Shown piece after piece: positions 34,501 through 41,768 of a DNA stretch of 64,000 bases. A program made the position numbers and the translations under genes. How positions within the stretch are numbered: position 1 is the first letter of the stretch; the number at the start of each line of letters is the position of its first letter. Origin of the DNA: an uncultured Alphaproteobacteria bacterium (lineage in GTDB: Bacteria > Pseudomonadota > Alphaproteobacteria > UBA8366 > JADFVY01); the NCBI GenBank assembly GCA_947259105.1, contig CAMYKU010000024.1, positions 1-64,000 of the forward strand, read 5' to 3'. The notes under the pieces were generated by a model. That model was not told the origin of the DNA. It was given only the letters and a program-made list of their open reading frames with translations, and made no database searches.

Positions 34501-34816
34501 AGGAGCCCTTCGGCGCGCGGCGGCGGCCCAGCGTGATCAACCGGCAGAGCCGCCCCCAGGCGGCCCGATCCCGCGGATAGGCGATCAGCGAGGCGCCGTC
34601 CATCAGGTCGAGCCGCGCGCCGACAAGCAGCCGCAGCCCCGCCTCCTTCGCCGCGATATGGGCGCGCACCGCGCCGGCCACCGAATTGCGGTCGGCGATG
34701 CCGATCGCGGACAGCCCTGCGAGGGCGGCCTGGTGCACCAGTTCGGCGGCATGGGACGCGCCCTCGAGGAAGCTGTAGTTGGAGACGCACTGCAGCTCGG
34801 CGTAGCGGGGAGTCAT
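31553..34816 (-). CDS. dnaE2: Error-prone DNA polymerase III alpha subunit DnaE2 (ImuC)
   Basis: 1087 residues. A PHP domain opens the protein ([42 protein letters not shown]). The palm holds catalytic acids in [18 protein letters not shown]. Later FVRSQG-like, [39 protein letters not shown] and an OB domain ([28 protein letters not shown]) fit DnaE2. It performs mutagenic translesion synthesis with ImuA and ImuB. It is the last gene of the SOS mutasome run, separated from the antitoxin gene by palindromic repeats. Confidence 0.97.
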   Translation of the reverse strand: [1087 protein letters not shown]

Positions 34817-34839
34817 GGGACCCGTCCCCGCTGACGGTC

Positions 34840-34938
34840 ACCCCCACCCTGCCCTCCCCCATCAAGGGGGAGGGTTAATTGGTGCCGACCCGCGCATATA
34901 AGCCCTCCCCCCTGGTGGGGGAGGGTTGGGTGGGGGGG
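34840..34938. repeat. Double-hairpin intergenic repeat inside the mutasome operon
   Basis: Two hairpins with the same 9-bp stem CCCTCCCCC/GGGGGAGGG: 34852-34860 with 34866-34874 (loop ATCAA), and 34903-34911 with 34917-34925 (loop CTGGT). Outer flanks CACCCCCACCC and GGGTGGGGGGG also pair, so the whole unit is palindromic, like REP/BIME elements common in alphaproteobacteria. Confidence 0.85.
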
Positions 34939-34953
34939 CGCAGCCATGGCGAG

Positions 34954-35187
34954 CTAGCGCCGACGGTCCTCGTGCAGCAGATCGGCGCTGTCGGTTTGCG
35001 GCCGATCGGGGGTCATCGCGGCGATGCGTTCGGCCAATGCCCGCAGAGCGACCGGCCCGGCCGGTTTCGCGGCATCGGTAAGGATTTGGCGCAATTCGCC
35101 CTCAAGCGAGCGGTTGTTGGCGCGCGCCCTCTCCTTGAGCGCCCCGACCACTGCATCGTCGAGATTTCGGACTGTTACATTCGCCAT
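34954..35187 (-). CDS. FitA/VapB-type ribbon-helix-helix antitoxin, orphan
   Basis: 77 residues from ATG 35187 with AAGGAGA upstream. It opens MANVTVRNLDDAVVGALKE, then ARANNRSLEGELRQILTDA, the FitA-type RHH pattern that normally precedes a PIN-domain VapC/FitB toxin. No PIN gene follows: downstream lies the palindromic repeat and dnaE2. It starts 22 nt after imuB on the same strand, so it is probably transcribed from the LexA-controlled promoter. It could be an orphan antitoxin, a remnant, or a repurposed regulator of the operon. Confidence 0.85.
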   Translation of the reverse strand: MANVTVRNLDDAVVGALKERARANNRSLEGELRQILTDAAKPAGPVALRALAERIAAMTPDRPQTDSADLLHEDRRR

Positions 35188-35209
35188 CGTCTTCTCCTTG
35201 TTGCTTATT

Positions 35210-36715
35210 CTACCCGAACAGCCCGTGCAGGCGCCATTGCGGGGGGCGGCCGGCGCGGCAGAGCCAGTAGCGGCGGCCGGCCTCGTCCTCGACGCGCCAG
35301 TAGTCGCGCGCACCGTCGTGCCAGGCCGGATCGTCGCGCCACCATTCGGCGGCGATGCGCTCCGGCCCTTCGGCCGCGCACACCGCATGGCGGCGGCCGC
35401 GCCAGCGGAAGGCGGCGGGCGGCCCGTCCTCCCTCCCCGCTTCCGCCGCCACCGGCTCGGGCCGCGCAAACAGGCGGGCCGGGCGCAGCGGCATTGCCGG
35501 AAGGGGCGGCGCGTCCACCGTTTCCAACATTTCCACCGGCGATACCGGGCGCCAGGCGCGGTCCGGCAAATGGCTGTCGACCATGGCCACGCGCCGGACC
35601 CGCCCGAACCCGAAGCGATTGCCCAGCCGGTCGATAAGTGCAGATGCACTCTCCTGCGTATCGCGCCGCGCACCCAGTGTCTCCTGCGCCGGGGACAGCA
35701 ATTCGCTCACCGGGGCGGTGAGGATCATCGCCTCGATACCGAAGCCGGGATCGACCCCCTCCAGCCGGTCGCGGAACAGCCGGGCGAGCGCGGCGGCGTC
35801 CCGCAACGGCCGCGCGGTGCCGATGGCGAGCATCTGCGCCGTGCCGTCGACCCGGTGGCAGGCGAGTTCGAGCCGCCGCGCGCCGCGCCCCAGCCCCTCC
35901 AGCCTGCCGCACAGTTCATCCAGCAGCCAGGCGAGCGCCGCGTCGATGTCGGACCGGGCGGCGACCGGCTCGGCGAAGGAAATCCGGGTGCGGAGAGGCC
36001 CCGACACCCGCGCGGCCTCCAGCGGCTCTTCGGCATGGCCGAGCGCCCGGTCGAGCCGCAGCACCGTTTCCTGCCCGAAGCGGGCGGCGAGCGTGCCGCG
36101 CGGCAGGCCATAGAGATCGCCGATCCGCCGCAGCCCCAGATGGGCAAGGCCGGCGGCAATCTCGCGGTCGAGCCTGAGCGCGCCCACCGGCAGCTTCTCC
36201 AGCGCCCGCGCCGTGCCGCCGGGCGGGGCGATGCCGCCGTGCCGGCCGTGACGGGCCAGCGCCCAGGCCGCGCCGGGGGTATCGGCGAGCGCCGCGGACA
36301 CCGCGAATCCCAGCCGGTCCAGCCGGTCGGTCATGTCGGCGAGCATCGCGGCCTCGCCGCCGAACAGATGGGCGCAGCCGCCAACGTCGAGGAACAGCCC
36401 GTCCGCCCCGTCCCGCGCGACGATCGGCGTATAGCGCCCGGCCCAGCGCGCGAGGCGGGACAGCAGGGCGGCGTCGGCCCGCGGGTCGGCCGGGACCGTC
36501 GCCAGCTGCGCCGCCACCGCGCGGGCATCGGCCAGCGTCATGCCGGGGCTAAGTCCTTCCTGTTCCGCCGCCAGGGTGACGCCGGACAGCAGGATGCGGT
36601 TGCCGCTCTCCACGACCGCCGCCAGCGGCCGTTCCCCCAGTTCCGGGCCGCGCTCCCGCAGGATGCGGTCAGTCGCCAGCCGTGGGAACCATAGCGAGAC
36701 GATGCGTTTTCTCAT
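35210..36715 (-). CDS. imuB: Mutasome protein ImuB (inactive Y-family polymerase)
   Basis: 501 residues from ATG 36715; the frame reaches 36811 without family sequence. The opening RKRIVSLWFPRLATDRILRE replaces the catalytic-acid motif of active Y-family polymerases. Segments LAAEQEGLSPGMTLADARAV, ADGLFLDVGGCAHLFGGE and GLRRIGDLYGLPRGTLAARFG with the C-terminal RRYWLCRAGRPPQWRLHGLFG are typical of ImuB. It bridges ImuA, DnaE2 and the sliding clamp. It overlaps imuA by 47 nt. Confidence 0.93.
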   Translation of the reverse strand: MRKRIVSLWFPRLATDRILRERGPELGERPLAAVVESGNRILLSGVTLAAEQEGLSPGMTLADARAVAAQLATVPADPRADAALLSRLARWAGRYTPIVARDGADGLFLDVGGCAHLFGGEAAMLADMTDRLDRLGFAVSAALADTPGAAWALARHGRHGGIAPPGGTARALEKLPVGALRLDREIAAGLAHLGLRRIGDLYGLPRGTLAARFGQETVLRLDRALGHAEEPLEAARVSGPLRTRISFAEPVAARSDIDAALAWLLDELCGRLEGLGRGARRLELACHRVDGTAQMLAIGTARPLRDAAALARLFRDRLEGVDPGFGIEAMILTAPVSELLSPAQETLGARRDTQESASALIDRLGNRFGFGRVRRVAMVDSHLPDRAWRPVSPVEMLETVDAPPLPAMPLRPARLFARPEPVAAEAGREDGPPAAFRWRGRRHAVCAAEGPERIAAEWWRDDPAWHDGARDYWRVEDEAGRRYWLCRAGRPPQWRLHGLFG

Positions 36716-37517
36716 CCCAATCCACCTTCCATTGACCCGATCCGCCGCCGCGGCAGCGCAGCAGCGCCAGCCGCCAGCGCACCCCGCCCCCGCCCGGCGC
36801 ATGATCCGCATGCCAGCGGCTGACCGCCGGACTCGGCGGCAGGAAATCCGGTGTGTGTTCCACTTTCGTGGAACCGGCAGCGGCCCGCTCCCCTACCCGG
36901 CCGCCCAACGGTATCGTACGAGGTCTTCCGGGGAGAGCGGGCCGGTGCCGATCAACTCCGGAATCTGGCGCCATGGCGCCTGGCGCATTGGCGCCACGGC
37001 GCCTGTCGGCGCCAGGGCACAGCAGGACCCCCGTCGCCCCGCCGGCCTCCGCCGCAAGCTGCAGGCGGCGCGCCGCCGCCATGTCGGGCGGACGGGCGGT
37101 TTCCATCACGACCGCGGCCAGGCCGGCGGTCCGCAGCCCTTCCTCCGCCGCCGCCAGCAGATCCACCCTGTTGCGGCAGCGGACCAGCAGGAGCCGCGCG
37201 GGCGCCAGCCCCAGCATGGCCAGACCCGGCGGATGGAGCGCGCCCCGCCCCTGCCCGGCCGTACACCACAGCACCGTCCCGCCGCCCCGCGCCGCCAGCC
37301 GCCCGGCCAGCACCGCCGCGAACCCGTCCGCCGCCGGCCCCGCGATCTCATGCAGCGCGCCAACCCGAAGGCCGCCCTCCTCCAGCGCCGCATCGATCGC
37401 CGCCACCCCCACAGGCAGCACGCCGCTCGGCGGCGCCGCCCCACGTTCGATCCGCGCCACCGTAGCGCGAAGCGATTCAAGGCTTTCCCGGCCTTTCCAG
37501 CGGGTCATACCGGCCAT
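36669..37517 (-). CDS. imuA: Mutasome protein ImuA (RecA-like), with an internal insertion
   Basis: 282 residues. The RecA-like fold is seen in PVGVAAIDAALEEGGLRVGALHEIAGPAADGFAAVLAG and RLLLVRCRNRVDLLAAAEEGLR. The C-terminus VSRWHADHAPGGGGVRWRLALLRCRGG is typical. Between them, about residues 170-220, lies an Arg/Gly/Pro-rich stretch that does not fit the family; its DNA holds five GGCGCC palindromes (36968-37012) and a GTTCCAC/GTGGAAC hairpin (36857-36874). The insertion keeps the frame open. Function may be kept or weakened. A LexA box lies just upstream of the start. Confidence 0.85.
   Translation of the reverse strand: MAGMTRWKGRESLESLRATVARIERGAAPPSGVLPVGVAAIDAALEEGGLRVGALHEIAGPAADGFAAVLAGRLAARGGGTVLWCTAGQGRGALHPPGLAMLGLAPARLLLVRCRNRVDLLAAAEEGLRTAGLAAVVMETARPPDMAAARRLQLAAEAGGATGVLLCPGADRRRGANAPGAMAPDSGVDRHRPALPGRPRTIPLGGRVGERAAAGSTKVEHTPDFLPPSPAVSRWHADHAPGGGGVRWRLALLRCRGGGSGQWKVDWDEKTHRLAMVPTAGD
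36857..37012. repeat. Palindrome-bearing insertion inside imuA
   Basis: Contains the hairpin GTTCCAC-TTTC-GTGGAAC (36857-36874) at one end and five GGCGCC motifs within 45 nt at the other. In another minus-strand frame (36893-36988) it holds a 31-codon ORF whose end (PLSPEDLVRYRWAAG) looks like a gene tail. This suggests a copied 3' gene end plus palindrome inserted in frame. Confidence 0.45.
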
Positions 37518-37530
37518 CCATATTACATAT

Positions 37531-37545
37531 GTTCCTGTTTTGTTC
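37531..37545 (-). promoter_or_regulatory. LexA box of the imuA-imuB-dnaE2 operon
   Basis: GTTCCTGTTTTGTTC is an exact GTTC-N7-GTTC, the alphaproteobacterial LexA (SOS) operator. It lies 13 nt upstream of the imuA ATG at 37517, close enough to block transcription of the mutasome genes. Confidence 0.85.
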
Positions 37546-37642
37546 TACATGGAGCCACAAAGCGAGTCAAGCCGGGCAATCCCGGTCACATCCGCGTGAT
37601 CGGTACTTGGCCCGGCAGCACGCGCCTGCGACCCTGCGCACC

Positions 37643-38296
37643 ATGATCGAGAAGATGATCGAAGACCGAACGCCGAACGCCGCCCCCACCCACCCGGTCC
37701 TGCAGTTGGCCGACTGGCGGCGCCAGGTCGGAGAGCTTTACGCCCGCATCCGCGGCGAACCCGACCCGACCGTCGCCTGGCAGAACTGGCGGCGGACGCG
37801 GGATGCGCTGTTCGCCGGCCATCCGCAATCGCCCCTGCCGTCCGGCGCCCGTGCGGCATTCGGCGGCCTTCCCTGCTATTCATACGATCCATTGCTGCGT
37901 TTCCTGGTCGCGCTGGAGCCGGCGGCGGAAGCGCACGCGGAACGGCTGGAGATCGGCGACGACGGGACGGTGCGGCTGGTCCCCGCCGGCCGCACGAACG
38001 GGCTGGAAGGGGCGCTCGGCAACGAGCTGACCGTCTACTGGATCACCGGTTACGGCGGCGGGCTGTTCCTGCCCTTCACCGACGCAACGTCGGGCGACGA
38101 GACCTATGGCGGCGGACGCTACCTGCTGGACACCATCAAGGGCGCCGACCTCGGCATGGCCAACGATTGCCTGGTTCTGGACTTCAACTTCGCCTACCAC
38201 CCGTCCTGCGCCCATTCGGCGGACTGGACCTGCCCGCTCGCCCCGCCCGGCAACCGGCTCTCCGGGCCGGCAAGGGGCGGCGAGCGGTTGCCCTGA
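37643..38296 (+). CDS. DUF1684 protein
   Basis: 217 residues from ATG 37643; the frame extends to 37529, across the LexA region, and is not used there. The C-terminal block VLDFNFAYHPSCAHSADWTCPLAPPGNRL with GGGRYLLDTIKG upstream is the DUF1684 signature. No signal peptide is seen. Function is unknown in the family. Confidence 0.8.
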   Translation: MIEKMIEDRTPNAAPTHPVLQLADWRRQVGELYARIRGEPDPTVAWQNWRRTRDALFAGHPQSPLPSGARAAFGGLPCYSYDPLLRFLVALEPAAEAHAERLEIGDDGTVRLVPAGRTNGLEGALGNELTVYWITGYGGGLFLPFTDATSGDETYGGGRYLLDTIKGADLGMANDCLVLDFNFAYHPSCAHSADWTCPLAPPGNRLSGPARGGERLP

Positions 38297-38461
38297 TCCC
38301 GTCCCGGACGACGCCCTGTCCCGGCGCCCCCCCCCAAGCAGCCAGAAATGCACGGCCGCCAGCGCCTGCGGCTATGGCGCCCCGGTCGCCAAGCAACTAT
38401 GCTGGCAGGCGACACAGCCCGCAGGCAGGCGCAGGAACACCGGCGCAAGGGGGACCGGAAA

Positions 38462-38848
38462 ATGTCGGATCGGCTGGAGGCAAACAAGAAGAACGCCATG
38501 ACGTTCTACGACCTCATGTTCAACCAGTGCCGGCCCGCCGAGGCCATGGAACGCTATGCCGGCGAAGTCTATATCCAGCACAATCCCCATGTCGGCGACG
38601 GCAAGCAGGCCTTCATCGACTATTTCACCCGCATGGAAGCGGCATATCCGGGAAAGCGCGTCACTTTCAAACGCGCCATTGCCGAGGGCGATTATGTGGT
38701 GCTGCACTGCCATCAGGAATGGCCGGGCGACCAGGATTACGCGGGGATCGATATCTTCCGGCTCGATTCCGACGGGAAGGTCGTCGAGCACTGGGACGTG
38801 CTGCAGGTCATTCCCGAAACGTCGTTCAACAACAATACGATGTTCTGA
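38462..38848 (+). CDS. SnoaL-like (NTF2-fold) protein
   Basis: 128 residues from ATG 38462, with AGGGGGA upstream. Segments [49 protein letters not shown] and [24 protein letters not shown] are typical of the SnoaL-like/NTF2 superfamily of predicted ester cyclases. The pocket ligand is unknown. It lies 28 nt upstream of the ACT-domain gene and is likely co-transcribed with it. Confidence 0.82.
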   Translation: MSDRLEANKKNAMTFYDLMFNQCRPAEAMERYAGEVYIQHNPHVGDGKQAFIDYFTRMEAAYPGKRVTFKRAIAEGDYVVLHCHQEWPGDQDYAGIDIFRLDSDGKVVEHWDVLQVIPETSFNNNTMF

Positions 38849-38876
38849 TAAGGCCCATAGGACGGAGGATGCGACC

Positions 38877-39398
38877 ATGGCAAAAACGCTTGTCCTGACC
38901 TTCATCGCCGAAGACAGGCCCGGCCTTGTGGAACGGCTGTCCGAGACGGTGGCCGCGCAGGGCGGAAACTGGCTGGAAAGCCGCATGGCGCATCTGGCCG
39001 AGAAGTTCGCGGGGATCGCCCGGATCGAAATCCCGGCGAAAAAGATCGCCGCCCTCAAGAAGGCGCTGGCCAAGCTGGAGAAGGAAGGCTTCCATCTGAC
39101 CGTCGAGGAGGCAAGAGAAGAGGCGGCGGAATCCGGGTCGCTCTACAATCTCGACCTCGTGGGCCCCGACCAGCCCGGCATCCTGCGCGACATCACCCAT
39201 TGCCTGGCCGAACGCGGTGTCAGCGTCGAGGACATGGAGACCGACATCCGCGAAGCGCCGATGAGCGGCGGCGTCATGTTCTACGCCACGGCCCGGGTCC
39301 GCGCGCCGAAATCCCTGACGGCGGACGAGCTGCGGCGGGCGCTCGAAGCGCTGGCCGGCTCGCTGATGGTCGACCTCACCCTGCGCCGGGAAAAGTAA
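38877..39398 (+). CDS. Two-ACT-domain protein (GcvR-like)
   Basis: 173 residues from ATG 38877 with GGAGGA upstream. Two ACT domains are visible: LVLTFIAEDRPGLVERLSETVAAQGGNWLESRMAHL (residues 4-40) and YNLDLVGPDQPGILRDITHCLAERGVSVEDMETDI (about 88-122). Proteins with only two ACT domains of this type (GcvR-like) sense amino acids and regulate by protein contact. The partner here is unknown. Confidence 0.85.
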   Translation: MAKTLVLTFIAEDRPGLVERLSETVAAQGGNWLESRMAHLAEKFAGIARIEIPAKKIAALKKALAKLEKEGFHLTVEEAREEAAESGSLYNLDLVGPDQPGILRDITHCLAERGVSVEDMETDIREAPMSGGVMFYATARVRAPKSLTADELRRALEALAGSLMVDLTLRREK

Positions 39399-39488
39399 AT
39401 TCCGCAAGGGAACAGTGGCGGCCAACAAGGCAAACTCGCTTGCCGCGGGGCCGGTGCGGATGATTGTCCGGGCCGTTGCGACCCGGGC

Positions 39489-40364
39489 TCAATCCCCGGT
39501 CGTATGCCAGGGCTGGTCGTCATAACCCAGTGCGAAGCTGTCGTTGGTTTGCGCGGGGTTGCGATTGATCATCGGCCGCCCGAACAGCGGATGGCTCATC
39601 GCGCGAATTTCATGCTCGAGCGTATAGAGCCGGTCGCCGCTGTCGGGGTCGACGATGTCGACGAAGCGATACTGGTGCCGGTTGCTCTCTTCGGTGACCA
39701 GACCGCGCTCGCGTAGCGCCTCGTGGGGCCCGGAAAAATCGGCGACATAGATCTGGATGTGGTGCCCGTCATAGTCCGCCGGCGGCGCGCTGGTCTCGCG
39801 GAAGACGAGGTCCTGACGATAGCCGACGGAAACGCGCGCCGCCGGCGCCCCGTCAACCTCCTCGGCCGTCGCGCGCGCCCGGAAGATCTCGCTGTAGAAC
39901 CGCGCAATCCCCTCGGCCGCGCCGGCCGGGACATCGAACGCGACATAAGGCATACCGAGGACGATCGGACCGAATTGCGGATCCGGCGCATGACAGCGCA
40001 AGGCGTTGCCCCAGGGGCATGTGACGTCGATCCGCGACTCCCTGGCGGTGAAGGCGAAACGGGACTCCGCGAGTTCGCCGCGCACCGCCTGCAGCCGCCG
40101 GGCGAGCGCTTCGAGGTCGGGCAGCACCAGGCCGACACGGCCGCGCAGGACCTGTGTCCCACGGGTCGGCAGATGGAACTGGCTGCGGCCGACATTGACC
40201 CACATGTTCGTCACCCCGGTGACGAGATACGGATCGCGCGTAAAGCCCATGCCGGTAATATAGAACAGCGTCGCCAGGCGCTGGTCGGGCACGGTCAGAT
40301 TGACATGTTCGAGAGCGACGATATTCGCGACATCCTCGGCGCTGCGGTCATACTGTTTTCCCAT
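39489..40364 (-). CDS. VOC-family (glyoxalase fold) protein
   Basis: Start ATG 40364 is preferred over 40376 because GGAGGT lies 4 nt before it, inside the longer frame. 291 residues, two VOC modules: ALEHVNLTVPDQRLATLFYITGMG with FHLPTRGTQVLRGRVGLVLPDL, and PYVAFDVPAGAAEGIARFYSEIF with DGHHIQIYVADFSGPHEAL. Candidate metal residues are the His in EHVNL and HHIQIY and a Glu in TLEHEI. Substrate unknown. Confidence 0.8.
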   Translation of the reverse strand: MGKQYDRSAEDVANIVALEHVNLTVPDQRLATLFYITGMGFTRDPYLVTGVTNMWVNVGRSQFHLPTRGTQVLRGRVGLVLPDLEALARRLQAVRGELAESRFAFTARESRIDVTCPWGNALRCHAPDPQFGPIVLGMPYVAFDVPAGAAEGIARFYSEIFRARATAEEVDGAPAARVSVGYRQDLVFRETSAPPADYDGHHIQIYVADFSGPHEALRERGLVTEESNRHQYRFVDIVDPDSGDRLYTLEHEIRAMSHPLFGRPMINRNPAQTNDSFALGYDDQPWHTTGD

Positions 40365-40408
40365 GCTGACCTCCATGGCGCTGTCGCCGGGACATGGCCC
40401 GGCGCCTA

Positions 40409-41400
40409 TTATGCCGCCGCGTTGGCGTGTCGACGGGCGGAGGCGAGGAACGCGTCGACGTCCTCTTCAACCGTATCGAAGGCGCAGATCAGGCGGGCGC
40501 CGTCGGGGCCGGCGTCGGGCCAGTCGTAGAATTCGAAACCGTCCTTCCGCAACCCCTCGCGCACCGTCGCCGGCAGCATCGGGAATATCTCGTTGGCCTC
40601 GACCGGATGGGCCAGCCGGACGCCCGGCATCCGGGCCAGCCCGCGCGCCATATGGGCGGCCATGGCGTTGGCGTGACGGGCGTTGCGCAGCCACAGCTCG
40701 TCGGTCAGATACGCCTCCAGCTGGGCCGACAGGAAGCGCATCTTGGACAGCAGATGCCCGGCCCGCTTGCGCCGGAACGCCAGCTCACCGGCCCTGGCGC
40801 GCAGGCTCTCGGAGAACACGACCACGGCTTCCGCCGCCAGCGCGCCGTTCTTGGTGGCGCCGAAGGAGAGGATATCGACGCCGGCCTTCCAGGTCGCCTC
40901 GGCCGGGCTGCAATCCAGCGTCACCAGCGCATTTGCGAAGCGCGCGCCGTCCATGTGCAGGCCGAGGCCGCTTCCATGGCAGGTTTCGGCGATGGCGGCG
41001 ATCTCGTCCGGCGCGTAGACCGTACCGGATTCGGTCGCCTGGGTGATCGAGACCGCCGCGGGCTGCGCCTCATGCACGCCGCGATGGCCGGCATATTCCA
41101 GCTTTTCGGCGAGCGCCGCGGCGGTGAACTTGCCGTGTTCGCCGTCCACCGGGATCAGCTTCGCGCCGCCGGTGAAGAATTCGGGGCCGGCGCATTCGTC
41201 CGTATTCACGTGGCTTTCCGGATGGCACCAGACCGCGCCCCAGGCCCGAGTTCGGCCTCGAAGACTTCCGCCATGCGGCCCTTGATGCGCTCCGTTACCG
41301 CGTCGTCGCCATACGATACCGCGCGGCCGCCGTTGACGCGGGCCAGTGCCTCCAGCATCTCCGGCGACGCCCCGGCCATGTTGTCGCTGCCGAAATTCAC
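40409..41400 (-). pseudogene. ltaE: Low-specificity L-threonine aldolase, broken by internal deletion
   Basis: The 5' part starts at GTG 41400, overlapping the upstream stop as GTGA, and reads VNFGSDNMAGASPEMLEALARV, YGDDAVTERIKGRMAEVFEAELG. It then leaves the family frame and stops. The 3' part resumes in another frame with AWGAVWCHPESHVNTDECAGPEFFTGGAKL and continues to the normal end, including LHMDGARFANALV and the PLP-lysine region LSFGATKNGALAAE. The conserved segment around TGTAAN, some 20-25 residues, is missing at about 41240-41250. This is a deletion plus frameshift, or an assembly error. If real, no active enzyme is made. Confidence 0.8.
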
Positions 41401-41744
41401 TGCGCCTCCGCCTCCGGTTCCAGGTCGATCACGCCGCGCTGCCGGCCGGACTCCAGGTCGAAGACCAGGTAGCGCTGGCTGCCGTCGGCCAGCACCAGGC
41501 GGACGACCATCCGGCCGCCGGCGACCACGGTCTCCGCGACCCGCGCGCCGGCCGGCAGCGCAACGCGCAGGTTCTCGTCCCACGCCTTTGCCACGACCGG
41601 CGGACCGGCCGGCGCCGCCGGGCGTGCCGCGTCCTCGCCGTCCATGACGCCGCCGAACTTCACCACGATACCGTAGGCGACGACGCCCATCATGACGACG
41701 ATGAGGATCCCCAGGAAGTAGACGAGGGCCTTGAGTGCCTGCAT
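41397..41744 (-). CDS. DUF6476-like single-pass membrane protein
   Basis: 115 residues from ATG 41744; the frame extends to 41855 antisense to rluD and is not used. One transmembrane helix, ALVYFLGILIVVMMGVVAYGIVV, is followed by a soluble domain NLRVALPAGARVAETVVAGGRMVVRLVLADGSQRYLVFDLESG. The pattern matches the small family I recall as DUF6476. It is divergent from rluD with only 24 nt between the starts and is translationally coupled to the broken ltaE. Confidence 0.7.
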   Translation of the reverse strand: MQALKALVYFLGILIVVMMGVVAYGIVVKFGGVMDGEDAARPAAPAGPPVVAKAWDENLRVALPAGARVAETVVAGGRMVVRLVLADGSQRYLVFDLESGRQRGVIDLEPEAEAQ

Positions 41745-41768
41745 GGATTCGTCCAGTGTCTGCCCGTC

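Noticed and set aside
34840..34938. CRISPR-like interpretation of the repeated CCCTCCCCC units
   Set aside because: Only two hairpin units, no regular spacers and no cas genes.
35188..35673. Upstream extension of the antitoxin frame (to 239 codons)
   Set aside because: It runs through imuB in another frame; the RHH domain and ribosome site begin at 35187.
36893..36988. 31-codon ORF inside imuA as a gene in its own right
   Set aside because: Too short, no ribosome site, inside another gene; kept only as evidence about the origin of the insertion.
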